64,000 bases of DNA from Stenotrophomonas rhizophila (GCF_001704155.1 NZ_CP016294.1:679501-743500); one strand, 5' to 3'. Positions 1 through 7,983 are shown, counted from the first letter of the stretch. Numbers and translations: made by a program. Notes: a model not told the origin generated them from the letters alone.

Positions 1-53
1 TGCCCAACCGAACGCGGGCAACGTAACGGCGGTCGATTGGGATGCGACCCTAC
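1..53 (-). repeat. GTAGGG-type dispersed repeat, copy A (cut by window edge)
   Basis: Read on the minus strand, this begins GTAGGGTCGCATCCCAATCG. Near-copies occur at 7390-7447 (+), 7481-7536 (-) and 40617-40675 (-). All are intergenic and headed by GTAG, like SMAG/REP units, but they are longer and less palindromic. It lies just beyond the stop codon of the transporter gene at 50-634. Confidence 0.6.
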
Positions 54-634
54 GCCGTGCGCGGCGCCATCTTCCACAGCAACGCGCGGAACGGCGCCAG
101 CAGGAACACACCAATCGCCAGCTTCACCGCCAGGTCGCCCGCGGCCCAGCTCACCCACGGCAGGCTCGAACCGGCGAACGCGATGCTCCAGAAAATCGTC
201 GTATCCAACGTCGCACTGCACGTGGTCGCCACCATCGGCGCGCGCCACCAGTGCCCCCGGCGCAGCCGGTCGAACACAGTGATGTCCAACAGCTGCGCGG
301 CAATGAACGCCAGGCACGAGGCCACCGCAATGCGCGGGGTCGCAATCCAGATCGACAGCAGCACCGCCAGCGCAAACCCCGCCCACGCCACCCGCCGTGC
401 CGCCGCCGGGCCAAACCGGCGGTTGATCAGGTTGCTCACCAGGAACGCCACCGGGTAGCTGAAAGCGCCCCAGGTCAGCCAATCGTTGATCGGGTACTGC
501 ACCAGCACGTTCGAACCCAGCACCACCGCGCCCATGGCCAACACCGCCAGCAGCAGCGAGCGAAGGGTCAACGGGGCAAACACGATGGCAGGGCGGGCGG
601 TCATGGCGGAGCAGCTGGAGGGGAGGGGGCGCAT
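50..634 (-). CDS. yhhQ: Queuosine precursor transporter (YhhQ/VUT family)
   Basis: A roughly 194-residue integral membrane protein of the COG1738 family, which imports 7-deazaguanine precursors (preQ0/preQ1) for queuosine tRNA modification. About six hydrophobic segments are visible (for example LLLAVLAMGAVVLGSNVLV), along with the family-like stretch FSYPVAFLVSNLINRRFG near residues 58-75 and an acidic AAQLLDITVFDRLR segment. The first ATG (634) has GGGAGAG upstream. An internal ATG at 604 would give MTARPAIVF and lacks a ribosome-binding site, although the first ten residues look unlike a membrane start. A 45-bp palindrome lies 55 bp upstream. Family call is confident; exact substrate is inferred. 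Confidence 0.8.
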   Translation of the reverse strand: MRPLPSSCSAMTARPAIVFAPLTLRSLLLAVLAMGAVVLGSNVLVQYPINDWLTWGAFSYPVAFLVSNLINRRFGPAAARRVAWAGFALAVLLSIWIATPRIAVASCLAFIAAQLLDITVFDRLRRGHWWRAPMVATTCSATLDTTIFWSIAFAGSSLPWVSWAAGDLAVKLAIGVFLLAPFRALLWKMAPRTA

Positions 635-688
635 TATCGAGGCACTCTCCCGGCGTCGCCAGTTTCCCGGCCTTCGGTCGGCGCCTTG

Positions 689-733
689 GCTGACGTACCA
701 TAAGCGTCCTAAGGACGCTTATGGTACGTCAGC
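689..733. promoter_or_regulatory. Palindrome 1, probable AbiEi operator
   Basis: A perfect inverted repeat with two 22-nt arms around a single central base (A at 711). The inner core is CGTCCT-A-AGGACG. It shares this core with palindrome 2, centred 120 bp downstream. Characterised AbiEi antitoxins autoregulate by binding inverted repeats upstream of their operon, so two such sites ahead of abiEi fit that role. It also lies upstream of the divergent transporter gene and could affect its transcription. Confidence 0.7.
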
Positions 734-807
734 GATAGTGTCCAGATGTTAACAATCGAGGAAACTCACCCTGGCTTTCACGGGTGTGACTTGAGGCTCA
801 GCAACCA

Positions 808-854
808 GCGTGGTATACAATCAACGTCCTTAGGACGTTGATTGTATACCACGC
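808..854. promoter_or_regulatory. Palindrome 2, probable AbiEi operator
   Basis: A perfect inverted repeat with 23-nt arms around one base (T at 831) and core CGTCCT-T-AGGACG. The outer part contains GGTATACAAT / ATTGTATACC, which could hold the promoter -10 element. It ends 13 bp before the AAGGAGGG ribosome-binding site of abiEi (867-874), so a protein bound here would block transcription or translation start. Confidence 0.7.
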
Positions 855-885
855 CAACTGACGCCCAAGGAGGGTCCGCGTAGTC

Positions 886-1797
886 ATGTCCTACCTCCCC
901 GCCATCGCCTGGCGCGACGCCCTCGATCTCAAGATCCGCCAAGAGTTCACCCTGCCAGTCATCAGCAATCATGGGCTGGCGGTCATCCTGACTCAGCTGC
1001 TCGCGAAAGATGAATACGAGGGCAGGGCTATCCGCCCGCCGCGCACTGGCCTGAATCGGGACGCTTTCCTCTCAGCCCGCAAAGCTCTATTGGAGCGCGG
1101 AGCCCTTCTCCTGCCCGAACGGGGCCTGCCCCAATCCCTGATGCGAGTGCCCGGTCGGAAGGACGCCTCTCCAGGGGAAGTGATGTGCGCCATCGACCCA
1201 TTCGGCCACATCGCGTTCCTGAGTGCGATGGAGTTCCACGGCCTCACCAACCGGCTGCCCAAACTCCTCTACTTCGTCACCTTCGACACGGCGTCGTGGC
1301 GAACGCTTGCCAAACAGAGAATGGAGCACGAGCTCGGCGGGCAGCTGGCCGCGTTTCAGGAGGCAGACCTGCCCCCGCTGCAGTACTCGGTCATCAAGCG
1401 CCTCAACGGCGTGGTCATCGAAACCCTGCGTACCAAGGAAGCTGGGCATTGGCGGTATGCCATGGACGGGGCGATTCGCGTCACGGGCATCGGCCGCACG
1501 TTCCTCGACATGATCAAGCGCCCAGACCTCTGCGGTGGCATCCGCCATGTCATTGAAGTGTTCGAAGAACATGCACGGATGTACCTCACGCCCATCCTTG
1601 CCGAGTTCAACACACACGGCGGAAAAATCGACCGCGTACGTGCTGGTTACATCCTCAATGAACGATGTGGGATAGAACGTCCAGAAATCGATGCGTGGGT
1701 TGCCGATACTGCACGCGGTGGCTCGCGGAAGCTCGACGCGCAGGCCGAATACGCATCAGAGTTTTCTGAAAAGTGGAGTCTTTCAATCAATGCCTAG
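886..1797 (+). CDS. abiEi: AbiEi-family antitoxin / autoregulator of a type IV toxin-antitoxin system
   Basis: A 303-residue protein. The AbiEi family pairs an N-terminal winged-helix DNA-binding region with a C-terminal antitoxin domain. Family-typical segments seen are the start of the C-terminal part (AMDGAIRVTGIGRTFLDMI, about residues 190-207) followed by RPDLCGGIRHVIEVFEEHA (about 208-227). The start is set by AAGGAGGG 11 nt upstream of ATG 886. It overlaps the next gene by 8 nt, so the two are translationally coupled. Two large palindromes upstream are the likely operators. In known systems AbiEi neutralises the toxin without forming a stable complex. Annotation is from motif recognition and gene order. 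Confidence 0.82.
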   Translation: MSYLPAIAWRDALDLKIRQEFTLPVISNHGLAVILTQLLAKDEYEGRAIRPPRTGLNRDAFLSARKALLERGALLLPERGLPQSLMRVPGRKDASPGEVMCAIDPFGHIAFLSAMEFHGLTNRLPKLLYFVTFDTASWRTLAKQRMEHELGGQLAAFQEADLPPLQYSVIKRLNGVVIETLRTKEAGHWRYAMDGAIRVTGIGRTFLDMIKRPDLCGGIRHVIEVFEEHARMYLTPILAEFNTHGGKIDRVRAGYILNERCGIERPEIDAWVADTARGGSRKLDAQAEYASEFSEKWSLSINA

Positions 1798-2644
1798 CCT
1801 GCTGCATGACATCCCTGCATGGGTCCGCACCACGGATCCGCGTCAGGCGGTCATGCGCGAAGCGGTGCATTGTGTCCTGGAAGCGATTGCCCGCACACCG
1901 CGACTTCGCACGTTGCTGTGCATGAAGGGCGGCATCCTGATGGCGCTGCACTACGCGAGCCCGAGGTACACCACGGACATCGATTTCTCCACGCCCAAGC
2001 CGTTCACTGAAGCGGCCGAGCAGGAGGCGCTCGCGTTGATGGCTGAGGTTTTGCCGGGAATGGGGGAGCTGCTCGGACACGACGTAGAATGCCGTCTTCA
2101 GGGGCACCGGGTAAAGCCGAACCGGCAGGGCACCCGGGTAAGTCTGACCATGAGCGTCGGCTACGCGCTGAAGGGCACCGCCGCCCACCGAAGGTTGGTT
2201 GCCGGCCAGTCGCCTTTCTCACTGTCACTCGACTTCAGCTTCCGCGAACGCATTCCTGCGTTCGAAGAGGTGGAGATCGGTGAAAGCGGTCACCTTTGCG
2301 TGTACGGGCTGACCACCCTCGTTGCCGAGAAGATGCGGGCGCTGCTGCAGCAACCCATCCGCAACCGGAATCGTCGGCAGGACGTCTTCGACCTCAATTA
2401 CCTGCTCACCCAACGTGCTGAGCTTCATCTGTCCCCATGGCGGGCGGAGGTGCTGAGCGATCTTCGCATCAAGTGCGAAGACCGCGATGTGCCGCTCAGC
2501 GCAACCGCATTCGATGATCCGGACATCGCGACGCGCGCCGAGCAGGATTACGACACGCTGCGGTCGGAAATCGAAGGCGAGGTGCCTGAGTTTGCACCTG
2601 CCTTCGAAAGGGTTGCGGCCTACTTCCGCGCGCTGCCCTGGTAA
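1790..2644 (+). CDS. abiEii: AbiEii-family nucleotidyltransferase toxin
   Basis: A 284-residue protein of the AbiEii/AbiGii nucleotidyltransferase toxin family. The catalytic signature is clear near residues 46-66: CMKGGILMALHYASPRYTTD followed by IDFS, which gives the GG and the D-x-D metal-binding motif of the fold. Further conserved parts are the RVSLTMSVGYAL strand and the VAEKMRALLQQPIRNRNRRQDVFDL helix region. The start at 1790 (MPSLLHDIPAW) overlaps the antitoxin stop by 8 nt; a longer in-frame extension to 1691 would overlap more of abiEi and is unlikely. Known members modify tRNA or nucleotide pools and arrest growth; the target here is unknown. Confidence 0.82.
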   Translation: MPSLLHDIPAWVRTTDPRQAVMREAVHCVLEAIARTPRLRTLLCMKGGILMALHYASPRYTTDIDFSTPKPFTEAAEQEALALMAEVLPGMGELLGHDVECRLQGHRVKPNRQGTRVSLTMSVGYALKGTAAHRRLVAGQSPFSLSLDFSFRERIPAFEEVEIGESGHLCVYGLTTLVAEKMRALLQQPIRNRNRRQDVFDLNYLLTQRAELHLSPWRAEVLSDLRIKCEDRDVPLSATAFDDPDIATRAEQDYDTLRSEIEGEVPEFAPAFERVAAYFRALPW

Positions 2645-2657
2645 TGAGCGGGTTCGC

Positions 2658-3182
2658 CTACCAACGTTCGCTCAGGTTGCTGGCCGCCGCATCGGTGGTG
2701 GGCAGGAACGCCAACTGCGTGCCCTGGGCATCGGCCACCATCCAGCCGGCACCGGCCTCGGTGGGCGTGAAGGCCAGTACATCGCCGGCTTTCAGCGCCT
2801 GCGCGGGGTTGTCGTCGCGCGCCGGCCACTGCACCACGGCCAGGTCGGCGGGGGCTTCGGGGTTCTTCAGGGCCACCTGATAGGCGCCGTCAGCTTGGCG
2901 CTCCACCTTCTCCACGGTGAGCGGCGGCAACGGGCCCGCCTTCGCCCCGGCAGCGCCGGTGCCCTTGTCCTTGGCCGCACTGCGCCGCTCCGAACCCTTG
3001 GCCGAGCCCTTGAAGCCCGCCGCCGTCAGCCAGATCGGCGCGGTGACCACCGCGATGCTCACGTACGCGCTGATCGCCGCGTAGCTCACCGACTGCTGGC
3101 TCGGAGTGAAGTTCTGCGCACCGGCCTGCGGTGCTGCAATGGCCACGCTCAGTGCCATCGCCAGAATCGAATAACGCTTCAT
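2658..3182 (-). CDS. Secreted protein of unknown function, partner of DUF2145 gene
   Basis: A 174-residue protein with a signal peptide (MKRYSILAMALSVAIAAPQA, cleavage near AGA-QN) and one further hydrophobic segment (YAAISAYVSIAVVTAPIWLTA). A lysine/alanine-rich linker follows, then a C-terminal beta-rich part. The start at 3182 is fixed by AAGGAGTTGGC immediately upstream. The gene lies 29 bp downstream of a DUF2145 gene on the same strand, so the two are probably co-transcribed. I do not recognise a catalytic motif. A periplasmic or envelope role is inferred from the signal peptide. Confidence 0.65.
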   Translation of the reverse strand: MKRYSILAMALSVAIAAPQAGAQNFTPSQQSVSYAAISAYVSIAVVTAPIWLTAAGFKGSAKGSERRSAAKDKGTGAAGAKAGPLPPLTVEKVERQADGAYQVALKNPEAPADLAVVQWPARDDNPAQALKAGDVLAFTPTEAGAGWMVADAQGTQLAFLPTTDAAASNLSERW

Positions 3183-3211
3183 GCCAACTCCTTCTGCAAA
3201 GGGAAAAATCA

Positions 3212-4102
3212 TTACGGCTTCGGCGCCGCCATCCCGGCCACCGGCACGTGCGCCACGCTCAGCTCCTGCGCCAGCGCCTTGCGCTGCTGCAGGAAATCGA
3301 ACACCGATTCCACCGTCACCACCGAATAGTCGCCGGAAATGCGCTCACTGGCCGGGTGGTCGGTGGTGGCGGCATTGGCCGAGAAGAACCGCGCGCCCAA
3401 GCGCTTGCCCACGCCGATGTGCAGCGAGCTGGGTTGGTAGTGCTGTTCCTTCAGCCATGCCTGCACCTGCGCACGGCGCACCAGCAGCGTGCCGTCGCGC
3501 GATTGCGCCATTGCCGCCGCCAGCACTTCCAATACCCATTGGTTGGAGTTCTGGTATTCAACGCTGAAGGGGTAGGCCACCACGCTGTAGCGCGGCTCGT
3601 GCAGCGCCTTGGCCTGGATGCCCGGCGCGGTGAGCATAGCCTTCAAGGTTGCGCGCACCGCGGGCGTGGGCACGCCTACGCGCAGATCGGTATGCGTGCC
3701 GGTTTCGCCGATGAAGTTGCTCAGCCCTTCATGGAACAGCGAAGACTCCGGCGACTTGCAGTGGTTCAACAGATGCACCGCGCGCCAGCTGCCATCGTCC
3801 TCGCGCACCGCGAAGGCGAGGTGGCTGTGGCGCAGGCCGTATCTGCTCAGGTCCTGGCCGCCGCGCGCGATGATCACCACATCCACGTCGTCGAGCGCTT
3901 CCAGTGTTTCATCGGCGCGCTGTGCCACATCGAACATCGACGCCAGCGCGGCCGGCGTAGGGTGGCGCTCCATGCATTCGGGCTGTTGGGATTGCGCCTG
4001 TGCCACAGGCGCGGCCAGCAGCCACGCCGCGCACAGCAGTGCAGGCAGCGCGAGGCGCTTCAACGGCGGGTACCCAGGCAATCCGGGGCAGGGCAGATCC
4101 AT
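3212..4102 (-). CDS. DUF2145 family exported protein
   Basis: A 296-residue protein with an N-terminal signal sequence (LPALLCAAWLLAAPVAQAQ). The mature part resembles the DUF2145 family as I remember it: VVIIARGGQDLSRYGLRHSH, an HLLNHC motif and GLSNFIGE. The pairing of a conserved histidine/cysteine-type motif with a secreted beta-rich fold suggests an enzyme, but no function is established. It heads a two-gene operon with the secreted protein at 2658-3182. The start at 4102 places a short polar stretch before the hydrophobic core; the internal in-frame leucine/lysine region is an alternative. Confidence 0.7.
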   Translation of the reverse strand: MDLPCPGLPGYPPLKRLALPALLCAAWLLAAPVAQAQSQQPECMERHPTPAALASMFDVAQRADETLEALDDVDVVIIARGGQDLSRYGLRHSHLAFAVREDDGSWRAVHLLNHCKSPESSLFHEGLSNFIGETGTHTDLRVGVPTPAVRATLKAMLTAPGIQAKALHEPRYSVVAYPFSVEYQNSNQWVLEVLAAAMAQSRDGTLLVRRAQVQAWLKEQHYQPSSLHIGVGKRLGARFFSANAATTDHPASERISGDYSVVTVESVFDFLQQRKALAQELSVAHVPVAGMAAPKP

Positions 4103-4161
4103 TGCGTTTCAGTCTCCAGCGGTACGGGGCCGCGTCGGCATCATAGCGGCATCAGGCTGTG

Positions 4162-4184
4162 TGCCGACTAACAGTCGGCGCTAC
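4162..4184 (-). repeat. SMAG/REP-like palindrome
   Basis: TGCCGACTAACAGTCGGC followed by GCTAC. Read on the minus strand it starts GTAGC and then forms a short hairpin (GCCGACT / AGTCGGC). This matches the GTAG-headed palindromic units described in S. maltophilia. Confidence 0.75.
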
Positions 4185-4216
4185 CGAGGTTCGCGAGCCG
4201 ATGGTGGTTTGATTCG

Positions 4217-4361
4217 TATCCCGATGGGCCCGTCGCGGATTGATCCCGATCCCAATGGGCACGTCGCGGATTGGTCCCGATCCCAATGGGCCCGTCGCGG
4301 ATTGATCCTGATCCCAATGGGGTCGTGGCGGATTGATCCTGATGCCAATGGGTACGTAACA
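4217..4361 (+). repeat. 31-bp tandem repeat, about 4.7 units
   Basis: Units start at 4217, 4248, 4279, 4310 and 4341 (last one partial). The unit is close to GATCCCAATGGGCACGTCGC followed by GGATTGATCCC. Units differ at a few positions. Because 31 is not a multiple of three and the unit lacks stop codons on the minus strand, three overlapping spurious minus-strand reading frames run through it. It sits between two SMAG-like palindromes (4162-4184 and 4366-4388). Confidence 0.85.
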
Positions 4362-4365
4362 ATTC

Positions 4366-4388
4366 GTAGCCCCGGCCGTTGGCCGGAC
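4366..4388 (+). repeat. SMAG/REP-like palindrome
   Basis: GTAGCCCCGGCCGTTGGCCG, a GTAG head followed by a CCGGCCGTTGGCCGG hairpin. It directly follows the 31-bp tandem repeat. Confidence 0.8.
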
Positions 4389-4514
4389 ACCGCGCGAAGC
4401 GCGGCCCAAGCATCCGGAGCCGCCCGCTCGACGCGCGCGGCCAATCTCCCGGCGTTTACACAAACCGAAGCCGCCTCCGCACCCCGTCCACCTTCGCAAC
4501 GCGCGAACGCGCAA

Positions 4515-4736
4515 TCACCGGCTCAACTCCCGCGCACAAGGCTCGCTCACCGGCGCAGGCTGATCCTCCGGCGGCCAGCGCTCCTTCTTCTGCTCGTCCG
4601 TTCGCGGCGGCTGATTGCGATACGCGGTGAGCTCCTTATGGCAGCTCCACGACACCGCATCCTGCCCGGCAGGCATGCTCGAACACCCCGCCATCAACAC
4701 AACCATCAACGTCACTACAGCACTGCGCATACGCAC
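4515..4736 (-). CDS. Small putative lipoprotein
   Basis: A 73-residue protein with a lipoprotein signal: MRMRSAVVTLMVVLMAGCSS, where LMAGC is a good lipobox. The remainder is polar, with WSCHKELTAYRNQPPRTDEQ and a proline-rich end, and contains two further cysteines. Likely anchored in the envelope. I recognise no family. Translation may start at the first or third codon (both are ATG). Confidence 0.55.
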   Translation of the reverse strand: MRMRSAVVTLMVVLMAGCSSMPAGQDAVSWSCHKELTAYRNQPPRTDEQKKERWPPEDQPAPVSEPCARELSR

Positions 4737-4805
4737 GCTCCTTCCCTGGTGAACCCCGAATCTAACGGCATCGCCACCGCATCGGTAGCCGCCAGCCCAC
4801 CGCCG

Positions 4806-5777
4806 TTAAGCCGGGATACCCAAAGCCTCGCGCACCTGCGCGGCAATCCGCCCGGTCTCGCGCAGCGGCTCGATCGGCCCGGGATACCCCCAATCCAACC
4901 AGCGCTCCTGCAACCGCCCGCGCGCGCGCAGTGCCTGCTGGAACTGCACCATCCTTCCCTGCGCCTGCTGTTCCAGCGCCACCGCCACCGGCAACCGCGT
5001 CCCGCACGCCTCAGACAGCAGGTTCACCGAATCGGGTGACACCACGATGCGGTCGGCCCAGCCCAGCAGCCCCGCATACGGGTTTACCCCGTCACCGCCA
5101 TCGCCCCAGATCACCCCGGGCACATCGGCGAAGGCGCCACGCAGCGCCCCCACCAGCGCCGGCGGCGTGCGCCGCGAGGTGGTGGCCAACAGGCTGCCGC
5201 CCTCGGCGCGCAGCTGTTCGGCCAACTGCTGGAACACCTTCACCATGTCCGGCTCGTGCCATGGCGCGTGCGCAGTGGGCCCACCCACCAGCAGCGCGGT
5301 ACGCGGCCCGGGCAGGTCGCCGAAGGGCGCAAACGCCGCGCGGCCCACCGTGAGCCAGTCGTCGTCCACCGGGTTCAGGCTGCCCAGCAAGGTAAGCACG
5401 TTGCTGCCGCGCAGGGCATCGTGTTCGGGCACCACCAGCAGGTCCCAATGGCGCGTGCCCAGCCGTGGGTCCAGGATCTGCACCACCTTGCTGCCGCGCC
5501 GGCGCAGCTCGCGCAGCGCCCCGGCCGCCTGGCGGCCACAGCCCACCGCCAGCTCGGGCGGTTGCGCAGTCAATGTCGCGAATGCCTCACCAAAGCCCTG
5601 TGCCATGCCCGGGAACCAGCGCGGCGCCACCCATTTCCAGGGCGCGCGCGGCAGCAGCACCAGCGGGCGATGCACCCCCAGCTTCAATGCCGTGGCCAGG
5701 GCCACTGCCTGCCGCACATTGCCGGCACGGCCGTCAGTGATCGTCCAGGGCGGACTCCATCGTTTCACGTATGGCAT
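4806..5777 (-). CDS. ELM1-like (mitochondrial fission ELM1 family) protein, probable glycosyltransferase-like
   Basis: A 323-residue protein matching the COG3660/DUF1022 ELM1-like family. Recognisable parts are the N-terminal [21 protein letters not shown] (about residues 11-31), [20 protein letters not shown] near the middle, [14 protein letters not shown], and the late [20 protein letters not shown] block. This resembles the nucleotide-sugar-binding half of GT-B glycosyltransferases. In bacteria the function is not firmly known, and sugar transfer in the envelope is only an inference. It stands alone on its strand and is divergent from the nitroreductase gene. Confidence 0.8.
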   Translation of the reverse strand: MPYVKRWSPPWTITDGRAGNVRQAVALATALKLGVHRPLVLLPRAPWKWVAPRWFPGMAQGFGEAFATLTAQPPELAVGCGRQAAGALRELRRRGSKVVQILDPRLGTRHWDLLVVPEHDALRGSNVLTLLGSLNPVDDDWLTVGRAAFAPFGDLPGPRTALLVGGPTAHAPWHEPDMVKVFQQLAEQLRAEGGSLLATTSRRTPPALVGALRGAFADVPGVIWGDGGDGVNPYAGLLGWADRIVVSPDSVNLLSEACGTRLPVAVALEQQAQGRMVQFQQALRARGRLQERWLDWGYPGPIEPLRETGRIAAQVREALGIPA

Positions 5778-5919
5778 TAATTCGTTTCAGTCAGGCTGGG
5801 TGTTGCAACAGTCGCGACACTCTACACTGCCAGCCTTCGCCGACCGCGCAGTGCCCCGTAAAGGTAGCGCACGGCGTGCGGGATTCCTTCTTCGTCCAAC
5901 GTGTTTTACCGGAGGCTTC

Positions 5920-6510
5920 ATGTCCAACGTGCTCAACGATGCTGCGCTTGACCAGTTGTTCCGTACCGCCCGTACCCAGAACGCTTTCCTCGACAAGCCG
6001 GTCGAAGACAGCCAGCTGAAGGCGCTGTACGAACTGCTGAAGTGGGGCCCCACGGCCGCCAACGGCAGCCCGGCGCGTTTCGTGTTCGTGAAGTCGCCCG
6101 AAGCCAAGGCCAAGCTCGCCCCGGCGCTGTCCGAAGGCAACCACGACAAGACCTTGGCCGCCCCGGTTACCGTGATCGTTGCCTTCGACGAAGACTTCCA
6201 CGAAAAGCTGCCGTACCTGTTCCCGCATACCGATGCCAAGGCATGGTTCGACGGCCCGCGTGAAGGCCGCCATGAATCGGCCTTCCGCAACGGCACCCTG
6301 CAGGGCGCCTACCTGATCCTGGCCGCACGCGCGCTGGGCCTGGATGCCGGCCCGATGAGCGGTTTCGACCCGGCCAAGGTGGACGAAGCCTTCTTCAAGG
6401 GCACCACCATCAAGTCGAATTTCCTGGTCAATCTGGGTTACGGTGATTCTTCGGGCCTGTTCCCGCGGCTGCCTCGCCTGGCCTTCGACGAAGCTGCCCG
6501 CATCGAATAA
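5920..6510 (+). CDS. RutE/HadB-like malonic semialdehyde reductase, nitroreductase family
   Basis: A 196-residue flavin (FMN) oxidoreductase of the nitroreductase fold, close to RutE, which reduces malonic semialdehyde in pyrimidine catabolism. Family features are the N-terminal [29 protein letters not shown], the loop [33 protein letters not shown] and FLVNLGYGD. The start at 5920 follows a CGGAGG ribosome-binding site. No other pyrimidine catabolism (rut) genes are adjacent, so the substrate may be a different small aldehyde, enone or nitro compound. A terminator hairpin follows at 6529-6546. Confidence 0.85.
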   Translation: MSNVLNDAALDQLFRTARTQNAFLDKPVEDSQLKALYELLKWGPTAANGSPARFVFVKSPEAKAKLAPALSEGNHDKTLAAPVTVIVAFDEDFHEKLPYLFPHTDAKAWFDGPREGRHESAFRNGTLQGAYLILAARALGLDAGPMSGFDPAKVDEAFFKGTTIKSNFLVNLGYGDSSGLFPRLPRLAFDEAARIE

Positions 6511-6528
6511 GCGTTTCCGCCGCACTGG

Positions 6529-6546
6529 CCCGTCCGTGCGGACGGG
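6529..6546 (+). terminator. Rho-independent terminator after nitroreductase gene
   Basis: CCCGTCC-GTGC-GGACGGG, a 7-bp stem with a 4-nt loop, followed by TTGTTTCCTT. Confidence 0.75.
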
Positions 6547-6596
6547 TTGTTTCCTTACTTTTCCCTTTTTCCCTACGAATTCGAGAGAGAACCGAC

Positions 6597-7307
6597 ATGA
6601 CCGTGACCCGCAAACTGCTCCTGCCGCTGGCCCTGACCCTGGCTATCGCCGCCTGCTCCAAGCCGGCTGAAGAGACCGCTGCCCCGGCCGCCGATGCGAC
6701 CCCGGCTGCTGCCGCCACCACTCCGGCTGCCGAAACCGCTGCCCCGGCTGCTGCCGCCCCGGCCGCTGAAGCCATCCAGATCGCCTCGGGCACCTACAAG
6801 CTCGACCCGAGCCACACCGACGTGCTGGCCCAGTGGAGCCACTTCGGCTTCTCGCACCCGACCGCCCACTTCGGCAGCGCCGAAGGCACCCTGGTGTACG
6901 ACGCCGCCGACGTGACCAAGTCCACCGTGGAAGTGAAGCTGCCGCTGACCGGCCTGAACAGCTTCACCGCCAAGTTCGACGAGCACCTGAAGAGCGGTGA
7001 CTTCTTCGACGCCGCCAAGTTCCCGGCCGCCACCTTCAAGAGCACCAAGGTGGAAGCTGCCGGCACCAACAAGCTGACCGTGACCGGCGACCTGACCATC
7101 AAGGACATCACCAAGCCGGTGACCCTGGATGTGACCGTCAACGCCGGCGGCGAACACCCGATGGCCAAGGTTCCGGCCGCCGGCTTCGACGCCACCACCA
7201 CCATCAAGCGCAGCGATTTCGGCGTCGGCGCCTACGCCCCGAACGTGAGCGATGAAGTGAACATCCGCATCACCACCGAAGCCACCGGCGAAAAGCCGGC
7301 TGCCTGA
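6597..7307 (+). CDS. YceI-family lipoprotein
   Basis: A 236-residue protein. Lipoprotein signal LALTLAIAACSKP (lipobox AIAAC), then an alanine/proline-rich linker (residues 22-60), then a YceI domain starting IASGTYKLDPSHTDVLAQWS. Typical YceI features include HFGFSHPTAHFG, FTAKFDEHLKSGDFFDAAKF and GDLTIKDITKPVTLDV, and a TIKRSDFGVG motif near the end. YceI is a lipocalin-like barrel that binds polyisoprenoids. The long linker suggests the domain projects from the membrane. It is followed by a strong terminator. Confidence 0.92.
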   Translation: MTVTRKLLLPLALTLAIAACSKPAEETAAPAADATPAAAATTPAAETAAPAAAAPAAEAIQIASGTYKLDPSHTDVLAQWSHFGFSHPTAHFGSAEGTLVYDAADVTKSTVEVKLPLTGLNSFTAKFDEHLKSGDFFDAAKFPAATFKSTKVEAAGTNKLTVTGDLTIKDITKPVTLDVTVNAGGEHPMAKVPAAGFDATTTIKRSDFGVGAYAPNVSDEVNIRITTEATGEKPAA

Positions 7308-7330
7308 GCGGTAACGATGTAGAACGCAGA

Positions 7331-7355
7331 AATCCCGCCGAAAGGCGGGATTTTT
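7331..7355 (+). terminator. Rho-independent terminator of yceI
   Basis: AATCCCGCC-GAAA-GGCGGGATT followed by TTTGTTTG. A 9-bp stem with a GAAA tetraloop. Confidence 0.92.
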
Positions 7356-7389
7356 GTTTGTGCGTAATGAACAGCGGGGTGCTGCATTG

Positions 7390-7447
7390 GTAGGGTCGGT
7401 TCCCAAACGACTGCACGGAACGGTGCAACGTTCGGTTACGCATGACC
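7390..7447 (+). repeat. GTAGGG-type dispersed repeat, copy B
   Basis: Starts GTAGGGTCGGTTCCCAAACG and ends GGTTACGCATGACC. It matches copy D (40617-40675) particularly well in the GTGCAAC and CATGACC parts. It faces copy C in inverted orientation, with 33 bp between them. Confidence 0.65.
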
Positions 7448-7480
7448 TGCACCGAAGCAAAAGCCGTCCCCGCCGACGTT

Positions 7481-7536
7481 CATGCCTCAATCGAACGCGG
7501 GCAATTCCACGGCAGTCGATTGGGATGCGACCCTAC
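7481..7536 (-). repeat. GTAGGG-type dispersed repeat, copy C
   Basis: On the minus strand it begins GTAGGGTCGCATCCCAATCG, almost identical to copy A at the left edge of the window. It forms an inverted pair with copy B. Confidence 0.65.
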
Positions 7537-7566
7537 CGCCGTGCGTACCGTAGGTTAACGACGCGG

Positions 7567-7983
7567 TTACGCCGTGGCGATCTTCGCCAGCCAACCGGTG
7601 GCGAAATCGGTCGGCAGCCGGCGTGCCGGGGCGGTCAACCCGCTTTCGCGCAGGAATGCGTGCGTGGCCTGGGCAAAATTCTGCCGGGCAATCAACGCCG
7701 TCTGCTTCACCGCGCCCTGCTGCTTGCGCAGCTGCACGATCTGCAGGCTCGGCTTACCCGGCATCGCGTACTTCTGGTAACGGCGCAGCTCGTCGGCCAC
7801 CAGGGTGATATCGGCGTTGGCCTGCACCAGCGCCAGCTGGGCGCGGGCCAGCGGCAGCACCGCCTCGCGCATGGGCACGGTGGCCTGCGGGGCGATCTCA
7901 GCCAGGGTGGCGTCCAGCGTGGCATCGGCGCGCTCCAGGCGCGCGATCAGGTCGGCCAGTGCCGAAAGAGAAGCTGCTTGCAT
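7567..7983 (-). CDS. Hypothetical cytosolic helical protein
   Basis: A 138-residue protein without signal peptide or membrane segment. It is rich in alanine, leucine and glutamine and looks like a helical bundle (for example LARAQLALVQANADITLVAD and QKYAMPGKPSLQIVQLRKQQ). The start is placed at 7983 (MQAASLSALADL); a start 18 nt upstream at 8001 is possible. I do not recognise the family. It stands alone between two clusters of dispersed repeats. Confidence 0.55.
   Translation of the reverse strand: MQAASLSALADLIARLERADATLDATLAEIAPQATVPMREAVLPLARAQLALVQANADITLVADELRRYQKYAMPGKPSLQIVQLRKQQGAVKQTALIARQNFAQATHAFLRESGLTAPARRLPTDFATGWLAKIATA

Noticed and set aside
1691-1789. Longer N-terminus for the AbiEii toxin
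   Set aside because: The extra 33 codons lie wholly inside abiEi, and the start at 1790 matches the usual family start and the coupled overlap.
4217-4361. 31-bp repeats as a CRISPR array
   Set aside because: The units are head to tail without spacers and no cas genes are near.
4152-4514. Three overlapping minus-strand reading frames over the 31-bp repeat
   Set aside because: They exist only because the repeat unit lacks stops and is not a multiple of three; there is no start signal or similarity.
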